DNA of 64,000 nucleotides from Sphingobacterium sp. GTDB taxonomy: Bacteria; Bacteroidota; Bacteroidia; Sphingobacteriales; Sphingobacteriaceae. The position numbers and the translations under genes are program-made. Location of the stretch: contig JALAGS010000151.1 in the NCBI GenBank assembly GCA_022712315.1, positions 1 to 64,000 on the forward strand, read 5' to 3'. Below the pieces are notes generated by a model, which made no database searches, was not told the DNA's origin, and saw only the letters and a list, made by a program, of their open reading frames with translations. Every line of letters starts with the position of its first letter. The stretch's first letter is position 1. This document shows, piece after piece, positions 1 to 9,011 of this stretch.

Positions 1-4
1 ATCT

Positions 5-1324
5 ATGGCAGAACATGGGGATTTGCAAATCGCAATACTAATCGATGCGGATAATGTATCTTATCGGAAGATCGAAGAGATTTTGAATGAAGTCAAAAGA
101 TACGGGATTCCAACCATCAAACGCATCTACGGAGACTGGACCAACCCTTATGTTGAAAAATGGAAGGACAAACTTCTTACCCATGCGATTACCCCCATAC
201 AACAATACAGTTATACCCAAGGCAAAAATTCGACCGATTCCGCATTAATTATTGACGCCATGGATATTCTGCATTCGGACAGAGTGGACGGATTTTGTAT
301 CGTATCGAGCGACAGCGACTTCACCCGCTTGGCTACGCGCCTCCGGGAATCAGGCAAGCTCGTTATTGGTATCGGTGAGAAAAAGACACCTAAGCCTTTT
401 ATCGCCTCGTGCGACAAGTTTATCTATGTAGAAATTTTTGAAAAAAATCAAAAGAAAGAAACCGTCGCAAAGAAAAAACAGCAAACTCCACCCAAACCTG
501 CCCCCGTTGATAATCCGGCAAGTATAGCGGTACTGGATGAGGAAACTCTCGAGCTTTTAAAAGACACGGTTGATGATACGGCCGATGAGAATGGCTGGGC
601 TTTCCTTGGCGAAATTGGAAGTCTTTTCAATAAGAGAAAACCTGATTTTGATGCGCGAAATTACGGATACGACAAGATGTCCCACCTTTTCAAAGCCTAC
701 AAGGAAGATTTCGAAATTGAGGAACGCAACACCGACAAATCGCGTATAAAACATTACTACATCCGTAATATTATTAAGCGGCCTTTAGCAATGGCCAGCC
801 CCGCTCAAACTGTGGAAGCCGAGCACAAGACTTCTTCTCCTACCCCTTCCGTAACTCCTACAGAAACCACGGGAAAAACTGCAAATCAAAATAATAGAAA
901 GAAGGGCCGACAAGAGAAGAAACGCCAGGATACAACAAGCTCTGAACCGATACAAAACGAAGCGCCAAAAGTTCAGGAAATTCAGGAGCAAAAAGACGAA
1001 CCCTTACCTTCCGTAGTACAGACGCTACCTACAAACATGTTGTTTCCTTCAGAAGGCAACAAGATTACTGCAGATGATGTTAAAAAATCGCAAATAAGGA
1101 TCACAAAAGAATTCAAACCTTTATTTCCCACTAAATCCCAAAAATTAAGGATTATGATCAATGCCGGAGAATATGAATGTAATTTCACCTACCGTGGCAG
1201 AGGATTTCATGTCCTTAAACTGGGAAAAGAGGCCGCTTCGCAACTTGGTCTTGCAGAAGGAATACAAATACAACTAGTCAAACTGAACGAAGTTAGCTTT
1301 AGCCTTCAAAATAAATCAGTTTAA
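5..1324 (+). CDS. NYN-domain (LabA/MARF1-like) RNase-type protein with OST-HTH/LOTUS domain
   Basis: This 439-residue cytoplasmic protein begins with a NYN (PIN-like) domain at about residues 8-145. The acidic active-site set is visible: D14/D16/N17 in IDADN, D78 and D84 in the STDSALIID stretch, and D103/D105 in SSDSD. NYN domains are metal-dependent endoribonucleases. A Lys/Pro-rich linker follows, then at about 180-255 a winged-helix OST-HTH (LOTUS) domain of the kind that binds RNA. A long Thr/Pro/Lys/Gln-rich disordered region covers about 260-350. The last 70 residues form a small predicted beta domain (core YECNFTYRGRGFHVLKLG) that I cannot name. The NYN-plus-LOTUS order matches established MARF1/limkain-like bacterial proteins. 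The RNA target is unknown. It is convergent with the next gene and shares a hairpin with it. The domain assignment is firm; the biological role is inference. Confidence 0.88.
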   Translation: MAEHGDLQIAILIDADNVSYRKIEEILNEVKRYGIPTIKRIYGDWTNPYVEKWKDKLLTHAITPIQQYSYTQGKNSTDSALIIDAMDILHSDRVDGFCIVSSDSDFTRLATRLRESGKLVIGIGEKKTPKPFIASCDKFIYVEIFEKNQKKETVAKKKQQTPPKPAPVDNPASIAVLDEETLELLKDTVDDTADENGWAFLGEIGSLFNKRKPDFDARNYGYDKMSHLFKAYKEDFEIEERNTDKSRIKHYYIRNIIKRPLAMASPAQTVEAEHKTSSPTPSVTPTETTGKTANQNNRKKGRQEKKRQDTTSSEPIQNEAPKVQEIQEQKDEPLPSVVQTLPTNMLFPSEGNKITADDVKKSQIRITKEFKPLFPTKSQKLRIMINAGEYECNFTYRGRGFHVLKLGKEAASQLGLAEGIQIQLVKLNEVSFSLQNKSV

Positions 1325-1353
1325 ATTTTATTCAGGGCTATTTTTCCCTGTAT

Positions 1354-1396
1354 GATAGCGTGATAGGACAATGTGTTATTGTCCTATCACGCTATC
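1354..1396. terminator. Long perfect hairpin between convergent genes
   Basis: An 18-bp perfect inverted repeat (arm 1354-1371, second arm 1379-1396) encloses a 7-nt loop. A smaller 5-bp stem (CAGGG/CCCTG, 1333-1350) lies just before it. It separates the convergent NYN and DUF2625 genes, so it probably ends transcription from both sides. Neither side carries a strong T-run immediately after the stem, so the termination role is inferred from position and symmetry. Confidence 0.6.
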
Positions 1397-1435
1397 AAAG
1401 CATTAAGCTGAAGGTTTGCCGTATTGAGATAACGA

Positions 1436-2101
1436 TTAGCGTCCACCCGCAAATTCCATCGTAAAGTGGTAGTTCTCATCAATGGCCATTGGCTTACGGT
1501 CCACTTTACGAAAATCGCGCGCTTCTTCAGTCCATAGGAAAGGGTAAAACGAAAAAACCTGATTACCATTCAAGGATTTGACATCTTCACGCCATTCTTT
1601 CCATTTGAATGTTTCATAAAACTGTCTGATATCCCCTTTCAATGTCCAAAAAACAAAGTCCGAATAACCACATTCCAAACTTTCCCATTGTAAGGTATCT
1701 TGCGCAAAATAATAGACCTGCCCAATAGCATCTCCCAGAGCGCCGGCATTGATGGCAAAATAACCACCCAAAACATCGTCAGCTATGAGTAGAAATCCTC
1801 CTTTTTCGCCCTCCTTGTCAAAGCTCTTACCCTTATTCCACTCCATAATTCCACGGTTCAACTGCGGCGATCCAGAACCTAAAATCCGCAACCAGCCACC
1901 ATCGATCAGCATACCGCCGGTCTGATGAATAATGGCTCCCATGGGAGATTTTGTCGTAATTTGTGCCCTTAAAAGTTCCTCATCAGCCCGTTTAGGATTT
2001 GGAGGAAGCACTTCATATGAATTTGTCGCTTCCTTCAACCAGCCCTCTACCAGCTTCCATCCCGAATTACTTATATCAATCAGTTCTTTTAGACTTTTCA
2101 T
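1436..2101 (-). CDS. DUF2625 family protein
   Basis: This 221-residue soluble protein has the pattern of the DUF2625 family: an N-terminal SLKELIDISNSGW segment, the central GGMLIDGGWLRILGSG block, then a run of hydrophobic and aromatic residues including GDAIGQVYYFAQDTLQWESL and FVFWTLKGD. The family has no established biochemical function. There is no signal peptide or membrane segment. The ATG at 2101 is preceded in frame by a stop about 7 codons upstream, which fixes the start. It is a single-gene unit, convergent with the NYN gene and divergent from the YfiT-like gene. The family call is from recalled motifs and is fairly confident. I offer no function. Confidence 0.75.
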   Translation of the reverse strand: MKSLKELIDISNSGWKLVEGWLKEATNSYEVLPPNPKRADEELLRAQITTKSPMGAIIHQTGGMLIDGGWLRILGSGSPQLNRGIMEWNKGKSFDKEGEKGGFLLIADDVLGGYFAINAGALGDAIGQVYYFAQDTLQWESLECGYSDFVFWTLKGDIRQFYETFKWKEWREDVKSLNGNQVFSFYPFLWTEEARDFRKVDRKPMAIDENYHFTMEFAGGR

Positions 2102-2305
2102 TTCTTGTGCTTTTATATGCTAAGATCCATATCCTCCAACCAAACGGGAGGCTTCCTGTCCTTATCAATTTTGCCGAAATTACCACAATTCTTTATCGCA
2201 TCCAAATTACAGCTTGTACAAGAACAGATTGAAAAAAAAAATATTCATCGAAACCATGAACATACAGATTAGGAACCTTGCATCTATTTTAAGTAATTTT
2301 AGGTT

Positions 2306-2836
2306 ATGCAACATGAATTAGAAAAACTCAGATACCCTATAGGTCGTTTCGCGATACCCGATGTAATTGACAGCACCCTGTTGAATGACTGGATCAAGAC
2401 AATTGCAGATTTTCCGGCTCGGTTAAAATCCGAAGTCGGCGACCTTACGGACAGTGCACTAGAAAAGCGCTACCGTCCCGACGGTTGGACGATACGCCAG
2501 GTCGTTCACCACTGTGCCGATAGCCATATGAATAGCTTTGTGCGCTTCAAATTGGCCCTGACAGAAGAAGATCCAACCATCAAATTATATGAAGAAAAGC
2601 TGTGGGCAGAACTTCCCGACGCCAAAATAATACCGATCGAAAGTTCGGTAAAATTGCTCGAAGGCTTACATGAACGTTGGGTCATGCTGTTGAAAAGCCT
2701 TTCAGCCGAGCAACTTGAAAGGGGTTTTATTCATCCAGTTACCAAACGACTAATTTCTTTAAAGGTCAATATAGGTCTATATGCATGGCATTGCAACCAC
2801 CACCTCATGCATATTGTCAACGCCAAAAACCATTAA
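2306..2836 (+). CDS. YfiT/DinB-like putative metal-dependent hydrolase (bacillithiol-transferase family)
   Basis: A 176-residue four-helix-bundle protein of the YfiT branch of the DinB superfamily. The signature YRPDGWTIRQVVHHCADSH lies at residues 56-74. A C-terminal WHCNHHLMH supplies the other histidines, so the metal triad is about H68 or H69 plus two of the last histidines. In Bacillus this fold includes bacillithiol S-transferases; in Bacteroidota members the thiol cofactor is not settled, so I keep the generic name. The length is normal for the family. It is a monocistronic unit ending in a strong hairpin shared with the opposing gene. Confidence is high for the family and low for the substrate. 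Confidence 0.85.
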   Translation: MQHELEKLRYPIGRFAIPDVIDSTLLNDWIKTIADFPARLKSEVGDLTDSALEKRYRPDGWTIRQVVHHCADSHMNSFVRFKLALTEEDPTIKLYEEKLWAELPDAKIIPIESSVKLLEGLHERWVMLLKSLSAEQLERGFIHPVTKRLISLKVNIGLYAWHCNHHLMHIVNAKNH

Positions 2837-2849
2837 TAGCATTCTCATC

Positions 2850-2894
2850 TATCGCAATGATCTTTTGACTGGCAGTGAAATGATCATTGCGATA
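2850..2894. terminator. 13-bp hairpin between convergent genes
   Basis: Arms 2850-2862 and 2882-2894 (TATCGCAATGATC and its complement) form a perfect 13-bp stem with a 19-nt loop. It lies between the YfiT-like gene and the oppositely oriented small membrane protein gene. No clear T-run follows on either strand, so a bidirectional terminator is inferred from position. Confidence 0.55.
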
Positions 2895-2933
2895 AATTTA
2901 CTTCACTGCGATAACTTCACTGCTGTAACTTTG

Positions 2934-3158
2934 CTAAAGCGACATCGCCCACAGAAACGCCAGCAGCCCCGCAATCAGGAGCCCAATAAGGCCCGACAGC
3001 AAAAACGATAGAAAATAATACCCTACAGTGCGTGTTTTTTTCTTTATGAGATGAACAATACCTACCGTTAAGGTATACACCCCTCCAAATCCAAAAAAAA
3101 CAATCAGGACCAAGTCGATCAGAATGCCACTAAAATCTATATTTGCTGATGATAACAT
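2934..3158 (-). CDS. Small two-helix membrane protein
   Basis: A 74-residue hydrophobic protein with two predicted transmembrane helices (about 13-37 and 46-70), separated by a basic loop containing KKKTRTVG. It begins 3 bp after the stop codon of the large WG/Sel1-repeat gene upstream. It is therefore almost certainly the last gene of the same transcript and may be translationally coupled. I do not recognise a family. Its position suggests it works with, or anchors, the two large repeat proteins, but that is inference only. Confidence 0.65.
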   Translation of the reverse strand: MLSSANIDFSGILIDLVLIVFFGFGGVYTLTVGIVHLIKKKTRTVGYYFLSFLLSGLIGLLIAGLLAFLWAMSL

Positions 3159-3161
3159 GAT

Positions 3162-5708
3162 TTACTTTTTCTTTTTAAATAATTTGCTAAAAAAGGAAGG
3201 ACTTGCACCTGAATCTTCAGGCTGGTTGTCCCATTGCAATAAATCAGGTTCGATATCCAGTTCATTGCTTTTTGCAAAATCTGACCAATGGACAAATTTT
3301 TCCTGATTTCTAAATGTAGGATCATTCTTGTAATAATCCAATAAGCGAGCTGTGGCACTTTCGTAAACGCCATAATCATTGGCGCGTTCAAAATAGTCGA
3401 TCGCCTTTTTGCTATCCTTTTTAAATTTCAGTCCCTGATCATAGAGCAGTCCATAATAAATATTGGAATAGCTGTTTTCTTTATCCCTTTTCAAGTAAAC
3501 CAATAGACGATCGTAATCTTCCAAACTGTAATAGATAGAGGCTATATTGCTATTGTTTTCCACTAATTTTAATTCAGCTTTCTGGTAATACGTGAGGGCT
3601 TTTTCCAGATCTTCTTCCACATAGGTTCCACTTGAATAAAAGTAGCCTAAATTGGATAAAGCATAGCCATTCCCCAATTCAGCTCCTTTCAAGTATGCAT
3701 CAAATGACTTTTTCAGGTCCTTTTTATAGCCGATACCATATTGAAAGAGGTAACCAATCGCATTCCATGCAGCGGCATAATCTTTTTGGGCCGCTTGTTC
3801 ATAATATTGAATTCCTTTGTCCAAATCTAAAAAAGGATTGTCTTCGCTATCGGTATCCGTATAGATATTCCCCAGTTCATGCATGCTGCTTTCATTACCC
3901 TGGTCTGCAGAAAAGGTAAAATAGCGTATAGCCGTCTCGACATCGCCTTGCCGACAGCAGTCCAAGGCCATATGATATAAGGTATAACTATCATAATTGG
4001 ATTCAAAATTATCGCCCTTCGCAGCCTTCCACCGCTCAAAAAAACGATTACATACGTCAAAATCTTCCCCCGACAATTGATCCAGTTTTTTCAGAAACTG
4101 ACCATATTGATCTTCCGGAATTACTTCCACGCCATCATAACCTTTTTTATATAGCAAGTCACCTTGCAGCAACATCAGATCCTGATAATGATCAACACTT
4201 GCACAGACATAATCGTAGGCGGAGCTGAGCGCCTTCTGCACTACTTCATAGTAGTAATACCTTCCCGCATTGTCTTTCAGAATAAAATAATCCATCACAC
4301 CATAAGCAATTCTAATATAGTGCGTTGAGAGCGGGACCAGCCAGGCCTTTTCAGCAGCCTGATAGATTCCTCTTCCGACAGCTGTTTCGATGATATAGCA
4401 ATCCCAGGCGCCATTATCAAAATCAGTCCCTCCCTTTAGGGATTGAATGACCATATCTTGCAATACATAGGCCCGAGCTTCCAGATCATACAGATGGATT
4501 CTGCCGGAATCAACAAAGGATAACGCAGCTCGGCCATTTCCGGCATTGAGTATATCAACATCTTTGACCAAGAACGTTCCTTCGGGAGACAAAACTGATT
4601 TTTTCTTTTTATTATTCAAATTGACTGCATAAAAATCAAACAGCAGTTCGCTTAATACACCACTGGCAAAAACGCCCAATAAAATACCTTTGTTTGAATA
4701 ATACTGGCGCAGTTTACTTCCGGAAATCTCTTGGTAGATAAATCCTTCGTAATCGATGTCAAACGGTCTATCAGCACCAACAACATCGAAGAGCAGGCCT
4801 TGGGCATCAATGATATAATATTGCTGATCTTTCTTCCCCTGATAATAACCGGAAGCAAGATCTTCGAGTTCATCATATTCAAGCGGTATGATTATTTCTC
4901 CATTCTCGACGTTGACCAATCCGTATTTTTCGTCTAAGCTCACCTTACCAACGATCGCCCCAGCTCCATATTGGACTGGCGCTGCCGATGAATAAATACA
5001 AGGAATAGTTTCTTCTCCGCCCCTAGTCAGATAACCGAACAGCTGATTTTTCTGTATGACAGCTATCCCTTCATAATCAAAATCACCAATTTCCTGATAG
5101 CTTGCTTCGACTTTCACCTCTCCTTTTGCATTGCGTATTCCCCAAAGGCCCTGATCTTCAAAAAATTGATTATCCAGACTATCAATCGCATCTCTATTCC
5201 ACCAGCCCAAGCCATAGTTGCTCCATTCAAGTTCAAGCATCGCTAAAAAAGAAGTATAACCAGCGGGTGTCAAAATAGATTCGAGTTCAGCTATGGACTG
5301 TTTTTCGATTGCTTTTTCATAAGGCAAATTCTTCTCATAGATTTCAAATGCAAAATCTTTTGCCTGTTGACTATGTTTAACATCACTCATGTTAAATACA
5401 TCACTTGCATTCAGCTGGAAGTAATCGAAGGGCAAACCGTTCAAAAAATCGAACAGTTTCCCGATAGCTGCCATGGCCAGGGCATCGGAATTTAACCCGT
5501 ATTCATGAATGAGCAAATCATAAAAAGTGCGAAGCTTGCGGATTCCTGCCTCCTTTTCTGAATAGACTAAGGTACCTTTTGCCTTTGGATTAGCGGCAAA
5601 TAAGGGAAAAAAGAGCGGGGGAATCACATAGTTCCATTCTCCCAAATAATGAGGGAAATAATCTTGATCCTTTTTATCCGTATTGTAAATATATATGCGA
5701 TGAGCCAT
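3162..5708 (-). CDS. WG-repeat / Sel1-repeat protein, paralogue B
   Basis: This 848-residue protein lacks a signal peptide and should be cytoplasmic. Residues 1-170 form an N-terminal domain starting MAHRIYIYN that is shared with the neighbouring paralogue. From about 185 to 540 there are degenerate WG-type repeats (QGLWGIRNAKGEV, NQLFGYLTRGGEE, DEKYGLVNVENGE), which usually build beta structure. From about 580 to 800 there are Sel1/TPR-like helical repeats such as AIRYFTFSADQGNESSMHELG and YYEQAAQKDYAAAWNAIG. The C-terminus ends in a Lys-rich tail (FSKLFKKKK). Sel1 and WG repeats are protein-interaction modules, so a scaffold or adaptor role is likely but unproven. It lies 25 bp downstream of the paralogue and 3 bp upstream of a small membrane protein, implying one operon. 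Confidence 0.85.
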   Translation of the reverse strand: MAHRIYIYNTDKKDQDYFPHYLGEWNYVIPPLFFPLFAANPKAKGTLVYSEKEAGIRKLRTFYDLLIHEYGLNSDALAMAAIGKLFDFLNGLPFDYFQLNASDVFNMSDVKHSQQAKDFAFEIYEKNLPYEKAIEKQSIAELESILTPAGYTSFLAMLELEWSNYGLGWWNRDAIDSLDNQFFEDQGLWGIRNAKGEVKVEASYQEIGDFDYEGIAVIQKNQLFGYLTRGGEETIPCIYSSAAPVQYGAGAIVGKVSLDEKYGLVNVENGEIIIPLEYDELEDLASGYYQGKKDQQYYIIDAQGLLFDVVGADRPFDIDYEGFIYQEISGSKLRQYYSNKGILLGVFASGVLSELLFDFYAVNLNNKKKKSVLSPEGTFLVKDVDILNAGNGRAALSFVDSGRIHLYDLEARAYVLQDMVIQSLKGGTDFDNGAWDCYIIETAVGRGIYQAAEKAWLVPLSTHYIRIAYGVMDYFILKDNAGRYYYYEVVQKALSSAYDYVCASVDHYQDLMLLQGDLLYKKGYDGVEVIPEDQYGQFLKKLDQLSGEDFDVCNRFFERWKAAKGDNFESNYDSYTLYHMALDCCRQGDVETAIRYFTFSADQGNESSMHELGNIYTDTDSEDNPFLDLDKGIQYYEQAAQKDYAAAWNAIGYLFQYGIGYKKDLKKSFDAYLKGAELGNGYALSNLGYFYSSGTYVEEDLEKALTYYQKAELKLVENNSNIASIYYSLEDYDRLLVYLKRDKENSYSNIYYGLLYDQGLKFKKDSKKAIDYFERANDYGVYESATARLLDYYKNDPTFRNQEKFVHWSDFAKSNELDIEPDLLQWDNQPEDSGASPSFFSKLFKKKK

Positions 5709-5733
5709 TTTCTATGCGATAATAATTCTTTTG

Positions 5734-8211
5734 CTATTGATCAATTTCAACAGCATTTTCTTTAGCAAAATTTAACCAAAACTCGTATTTATCTGCGTTT
5801 GCTGCAGCTCCGAGTGCAGCATACAGCTGCAGCAAACGACTGACAGCATAGGCGTACACGTTTTCTTCATTGGCTTGTTCATAGTAACGGATGGCTTTTG
5901 ACAAACTCTGTTTAACACCCAGTCCTTCCTCATACAAAATCCCATAATAGATAGCTGCAAATTGATTTGCCGTATCCCTTTTCAAATAACGCAATAAGTT
6001 CGCGTAATCTTGTCTTTGGTAATAGATTTCTGCCATTTGAGCATCATTGGAAATGCCCGCTTTTTCAGCTTGCTTAAAGTAATCTAAGGCTAAGGCATAG
6101 TCTTGTTCTACATAGACACCTTCGTAATACCAATTCCCTAAGTTGCTCATGGCTTGCGCCTCTCCAAGCGCAGCAGCTTGCTGATACCCTTTTAAGGCTT
6201 TCGGAATATCGAGTTCAACACCATGCGCTGTCGCATATAGGAACGCCCAGTTATTCCATGCCTGCGCATGATTCTGCGCCATTGCCTGTTCGTAGAAAGA
6301 CTTTCCCTTTGCGATATCCATCCCTTCGTAGCCTACATCTGTATATATATTTCCAAGGAAGTATTGACAGTCTGCACTACCGCGAGCGGCCGCGATCGTG
6401 AGCAGCCGAATGGCATCAGTGACCTTCCCTTCAGCATCCAGCTTCTTCCCCTTTTCGAGCAGTGTGTCATTATCGAAATACTGTTCATAGCCTTCACCTT
6501 TGCGCTTGGTCCAGGCTTGATAGAATTGCACAAAGTAGCTTTGATCGCGCCCCCGTAGCTGATAGCGTTCCGTATATAAATATCCAAATTCCGTTTCTGG
6601 AATCTTAACGATATTCCGTTGCATGTCGAGACGAAACAGCTTGTCTCCTTTAAAAAGCAACAAGAGTTCGCCTGAGGTTGCTTCGGGCGCTGGATAATGA
6701 AAGGGCGAACAGATATAATCGTAAAGCTCACTGCAAAAGTTAAGCTTCGTATCGAAATAGTACATTCCCTGTGGACAGTGTATGCGCATAAAATCCAAAA
6801 AACAATGTTCGATTTTCTGATGGTCAGTAGCAGGTTCAAGTAACCATTCCCCTCGATGCGCATCATAAATCCCCTGTCCTTGAGAGCAGCCTACAACAAA
6901 AATATCTTTACGGTGCTGCTGTATACTATCTACTCCTACTTTGTCTATCAGACTATCCATCAGTCGAAATATCCCCTGTTCAAGCGAATAAATCTGCCAT
7001 CTTTTATTTTTGAGATACGCGGTACTTCGATAGTCGTCCAACACAATAATCCGGTCAATGTCTTCATCCAATACCGAACCATCCGGTTTAATAACAGCAA
7101 TTTTTGGCTGTAGCTTATTTGGTTTAATCCAAAAATATTGATTGGCTAGCGGCTCCAGGCTACCTTCCAGAAAAGTTCCCAAATACTGCCCGTCCATTCG
7201 GTAATATCGTCTTTTTATCGTTCCTTTTTGCCGGCTATAAAACAGTTTGTTATAGTCATACACAAACGACTCAGGTGCTGGATCTGGAATAATTAATCGT
7301 CCTTCGACCGAAAGGAGTAGATGGCCATCCCCCTGTCTTCCGTTTAAAAAGCCATAGGCGATCCAGTCGAGTTCATCATAGATTGCCGGTATACTCAACT
7401 GTTTGGTATCAATATGCAGTACCCCACGTTTTCCTGAAACTTCCACTTCCGCGTAATTATTCCCGTTGATATGTCGGGCATCAAAAGCCTCTCTATATTG
7501 ACAGGGCACCAGCTCGAAGCCGCTTGCATTGATATAGCCGTATTGACCATTTCTTTCAACGACCGCAAGTCCCTGCTCATTGAATTCGAATATTTCATCA
7601 TAAACTGCTGGGATTAGGAGATCACCTTTGGCATTTTTTAACCCTTGCTTTCCTCCCTCTTCAAAAACTTCTGCTCCTTTCTCCCGCAAAAGCTCTTCCG
7701 CCCATAATCCCAATCCATAATCAATCCAATCGGTTTGAAGAGCATCTAAAAAAGAAGCATAACCAGACTCTTCCACCAACTGATTCAGCGGATCTAAGGA
7801 CTGTTCATCGACAGCTTGCTCATACAAGAAGGCCTGCATTTTAATTTCTTCCGTCAAGTCTTTAGCCTGTTGGGTATCTTCCTCCGCATTCATACTAAAC
7901 ACATCCCGTCCATCGATCTGAAATGTATCGAAAGGCAGGGCTTCCAAAAATTCAAACAGCCTGTTTACAGGCTCAAAATATTTTTTTTTATAATGCAATT
8001 GATACCTATCAGCCAACAATGCATAAAAATAGCGAAGCCTGGCGATCCCATCTTCCTTATCTGCATAAAGCTGGCTACCTTTAGATCGGATATTAGCGGA
8101 AAATAAAGGCCGCATGAGAATAGGAATTTCATAATTCCATTCGGCCAGATAAGAAGGATATGTTTCTTTGGTCCTGAGATTTACATTGTAAATATAAATG
8201 CGATGTGCCAT
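5734..8211 (-). CDS. WG-repeat / Sel1-repeat protein, paralogue A
   Basis: An 825-residue protein with the same architecture as its downstream neighbour. The N-terminal domain starts MAHRIYIYNVNLRTKE. WG-like repeats run from about 180 to 530 (KQGLKNAKGDLLIPAVYDEI, NGQYGYINASGFELVPCQY, GKRGVLHIDTKQLS). Sel1 repeats follow at about 570-800 (AIRLLTIAAARGSADCQYFLG, YYEGVYVEQDYALALDYFKQA). There is no signal peptide and no catalytic motif that I can see. The two proteins clearly arose by tandem duplication but have diverged strongly in the repeats, so they may recognise different partners. It is the first gene of a three-gene leftward operon. The function is unknown. Confidence 0.85.
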   Translation of the reverse strand: MAHRIYIYNVNLRTKETYPSYLAEWNYEIPILMRPLFSANIRSKGSQLYADKEDGIARLRYFYALLADRYQLHYKKKYFEPVNRLFEFLEALPFDTFQIDGRDVFSMNAEEDTQQAKDLTEEIKMQAFLYEQAVDEQSLDPLNQLVEESGYASFLDALQTDWIDYGLGLWAEELLREKGAEVFEEGGKQGLKNAKGDLLIPAVYDEIFEFNEQGLAVVERNGQYGYINASGFELVPCQYREAFDARHINGNNYAEVEVSGKRGVLHIDTKQLSIPAIYDELDWIAYGFLNGRQGDGHLLLSVEGRLIIPDPAPESFVYDYNKLFYSRQKGTIKRRYYRMDGQYLGTFLEGSLEPLANQYFWIKPNKLQPKIAVIKPDGSVLDEDIDRIIVLDDYRSTAYLKNKRWQIYSLEQGIFRLMDSLIDKVGVDSIQQHRKDIFVVGCSQGQGIYDAHRGEWLLEPATDHQKIEHCFLDFMRIHCPQGMYYFDTKLNFCSELYDYICSPFHYPAPEATSGELLLLFKGDKLFRLDMQRNIVKIPETEFGYLYTERYQLRGRDQSYFVQFYQAWTKRKGEGYEQYFDNDTLLEKGKKLDAEGKVTDAIRLLTIAAARGSADCQYFLGNIYTDVGYEGMDIAKGKSFYEQAMAQNHAQAWNNWAFLYATAHGVELDIPKALKGYQQAAALGEAQAMSNLGNWYYEGVYVEQDYALALDYFKQAEKAGISNDAQMAEIYYQRQDYANLLRYLKRDTANQFAAIYYGILYEEGLGVKQSLSKAIRYYEQANEENVYAYAVSRLLQLYAALGAAANADKYEFWLNFAKENAVEIDQ

Positions 8212-8385
8212 GCCTTAGTTTTTCTTTTTGTCCATCTGTCGCCTTGCCCTAATTCATTCTATAGGGTCATACGAATGTTGTAAAAATACCGTATTTATCA
8301 TTTCCTTTGTTTAGCGGAAAACAGGGATTTTTTTCTCTTCTTATTTTCAACAACTTTGGTTTGGATTTTGTACACAAAAAAAGCA

Positions 8386-8943
8386 ATGAATCATTTCAAA
8401 TACAGTTACTATATCGGCGCATTGATACTCCTTTCCTTGCAAATTGCTTGTCAGGAAAAACCAAAACAAGGGGAAACACCTGTAAGCTCAAGCAAAGCTA
8501 TGGAAAAGCCTGCCGAGGATACTGCCCCAAAAGAAAGTATATCGCCAAAACCTTCTAAACTGGATAGCATTGAGCAAGCCAATGCACAAAGTGTACTGGA
8601 ATCTGACGAAGTCACCAAAGCTTACGTAAACTTGAGTTCTAAAGACAGTATCATACGCCTGCATTCCAATATACGTTTAGATCACCGCTTTTTTGGCTAT
8701 GAGGAAGCAGATACACATTCGACGAAATTACTGTTGTTTTCCATTTTTACAAACGATGTGAAAGACAATCCATTCCAGCTTAAACTGGGTGCCTATTACG
8801 ATACCTCTGGTTTAGACAGTAAAGGCTTAAAGCTAAAATATGTTGGCACAAAAGGCGATTTTGTAGAAGCTAAATTCATAGACGCGACCGATATACCGGT
8901 GTGCAATATCTATTTTGAAAAAAAATGGATCGAGATTGAATAA
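8386..8943 (+). CDS. Putative lipoprotein of unknown function
   Basis: A 185-residue protein. I place the start at the ATG at 8386 rather than the upstream TTG, because it gives a normal lipoprotein signal: MNHFKYSYYIGALILLSLQIAC with Cys22 as the lipobox cysteine. After a Ser/Lys/Pro-rich linker (about 23-65) comes a globular domain of about 120 residues, with ISLDH-type beta strands around NIRLDHRFFGYEE and IYFEKKWIEIE at the C-terminus. I do not recognise the family. The gene stands alone, divergent from the WG/Sel1 operon and convergent with the NAD operon. Confidence 0.7.
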   Translation: MNHFKYSYYIGALILLSLQIACQEKPKQGETPVSSSKAMEKPAEDTAPKESISPKPSKLDSIEQANAQSVLESDEVTKAYVNLSSKDSIIRLHSNIRLDHRFFGYEEADTHSTKLLLFSIFTNDVKDNPFQLKLGAYYDTSGLDSKGLKLKYVGTKGDFVEAKFIDATDIPVCNIYFEKKWIEIE

Positions 8944-8965
8944 CGAAAACCAGACAGAAATAAAA

Positions 8966-8996
8966 GCAGGCAGTAGCTAATTTCATTACCGCCTGC
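8966..8996 (-). terminator. Rho-independent terminator of the NAD operon
   Basis: GCAGGC/GCCTGC arms extended by a GTA/TAC pairing (one mismatch) flank an 11-nt loop. Read on the minus strand, the stem is followed directly by TTTTATTTCTG, a typical T-tail, about 15 bp after the nrtR stop codon. On the plus strand there is no T-run, so it mainly serves the leftward NAD operon. Confidence 0.7.
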
Positions 8997-9011
8997 TCCG
9001 CTCGTTAAAAC

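Noticed and set aside
6333..6866. 177-codon frame on the same strand as the WG/Sel1 gene in another frame
   Set aside because: The main frame has consistent WG and Sel1 repeats throughout. The alternative has no domain or start context.
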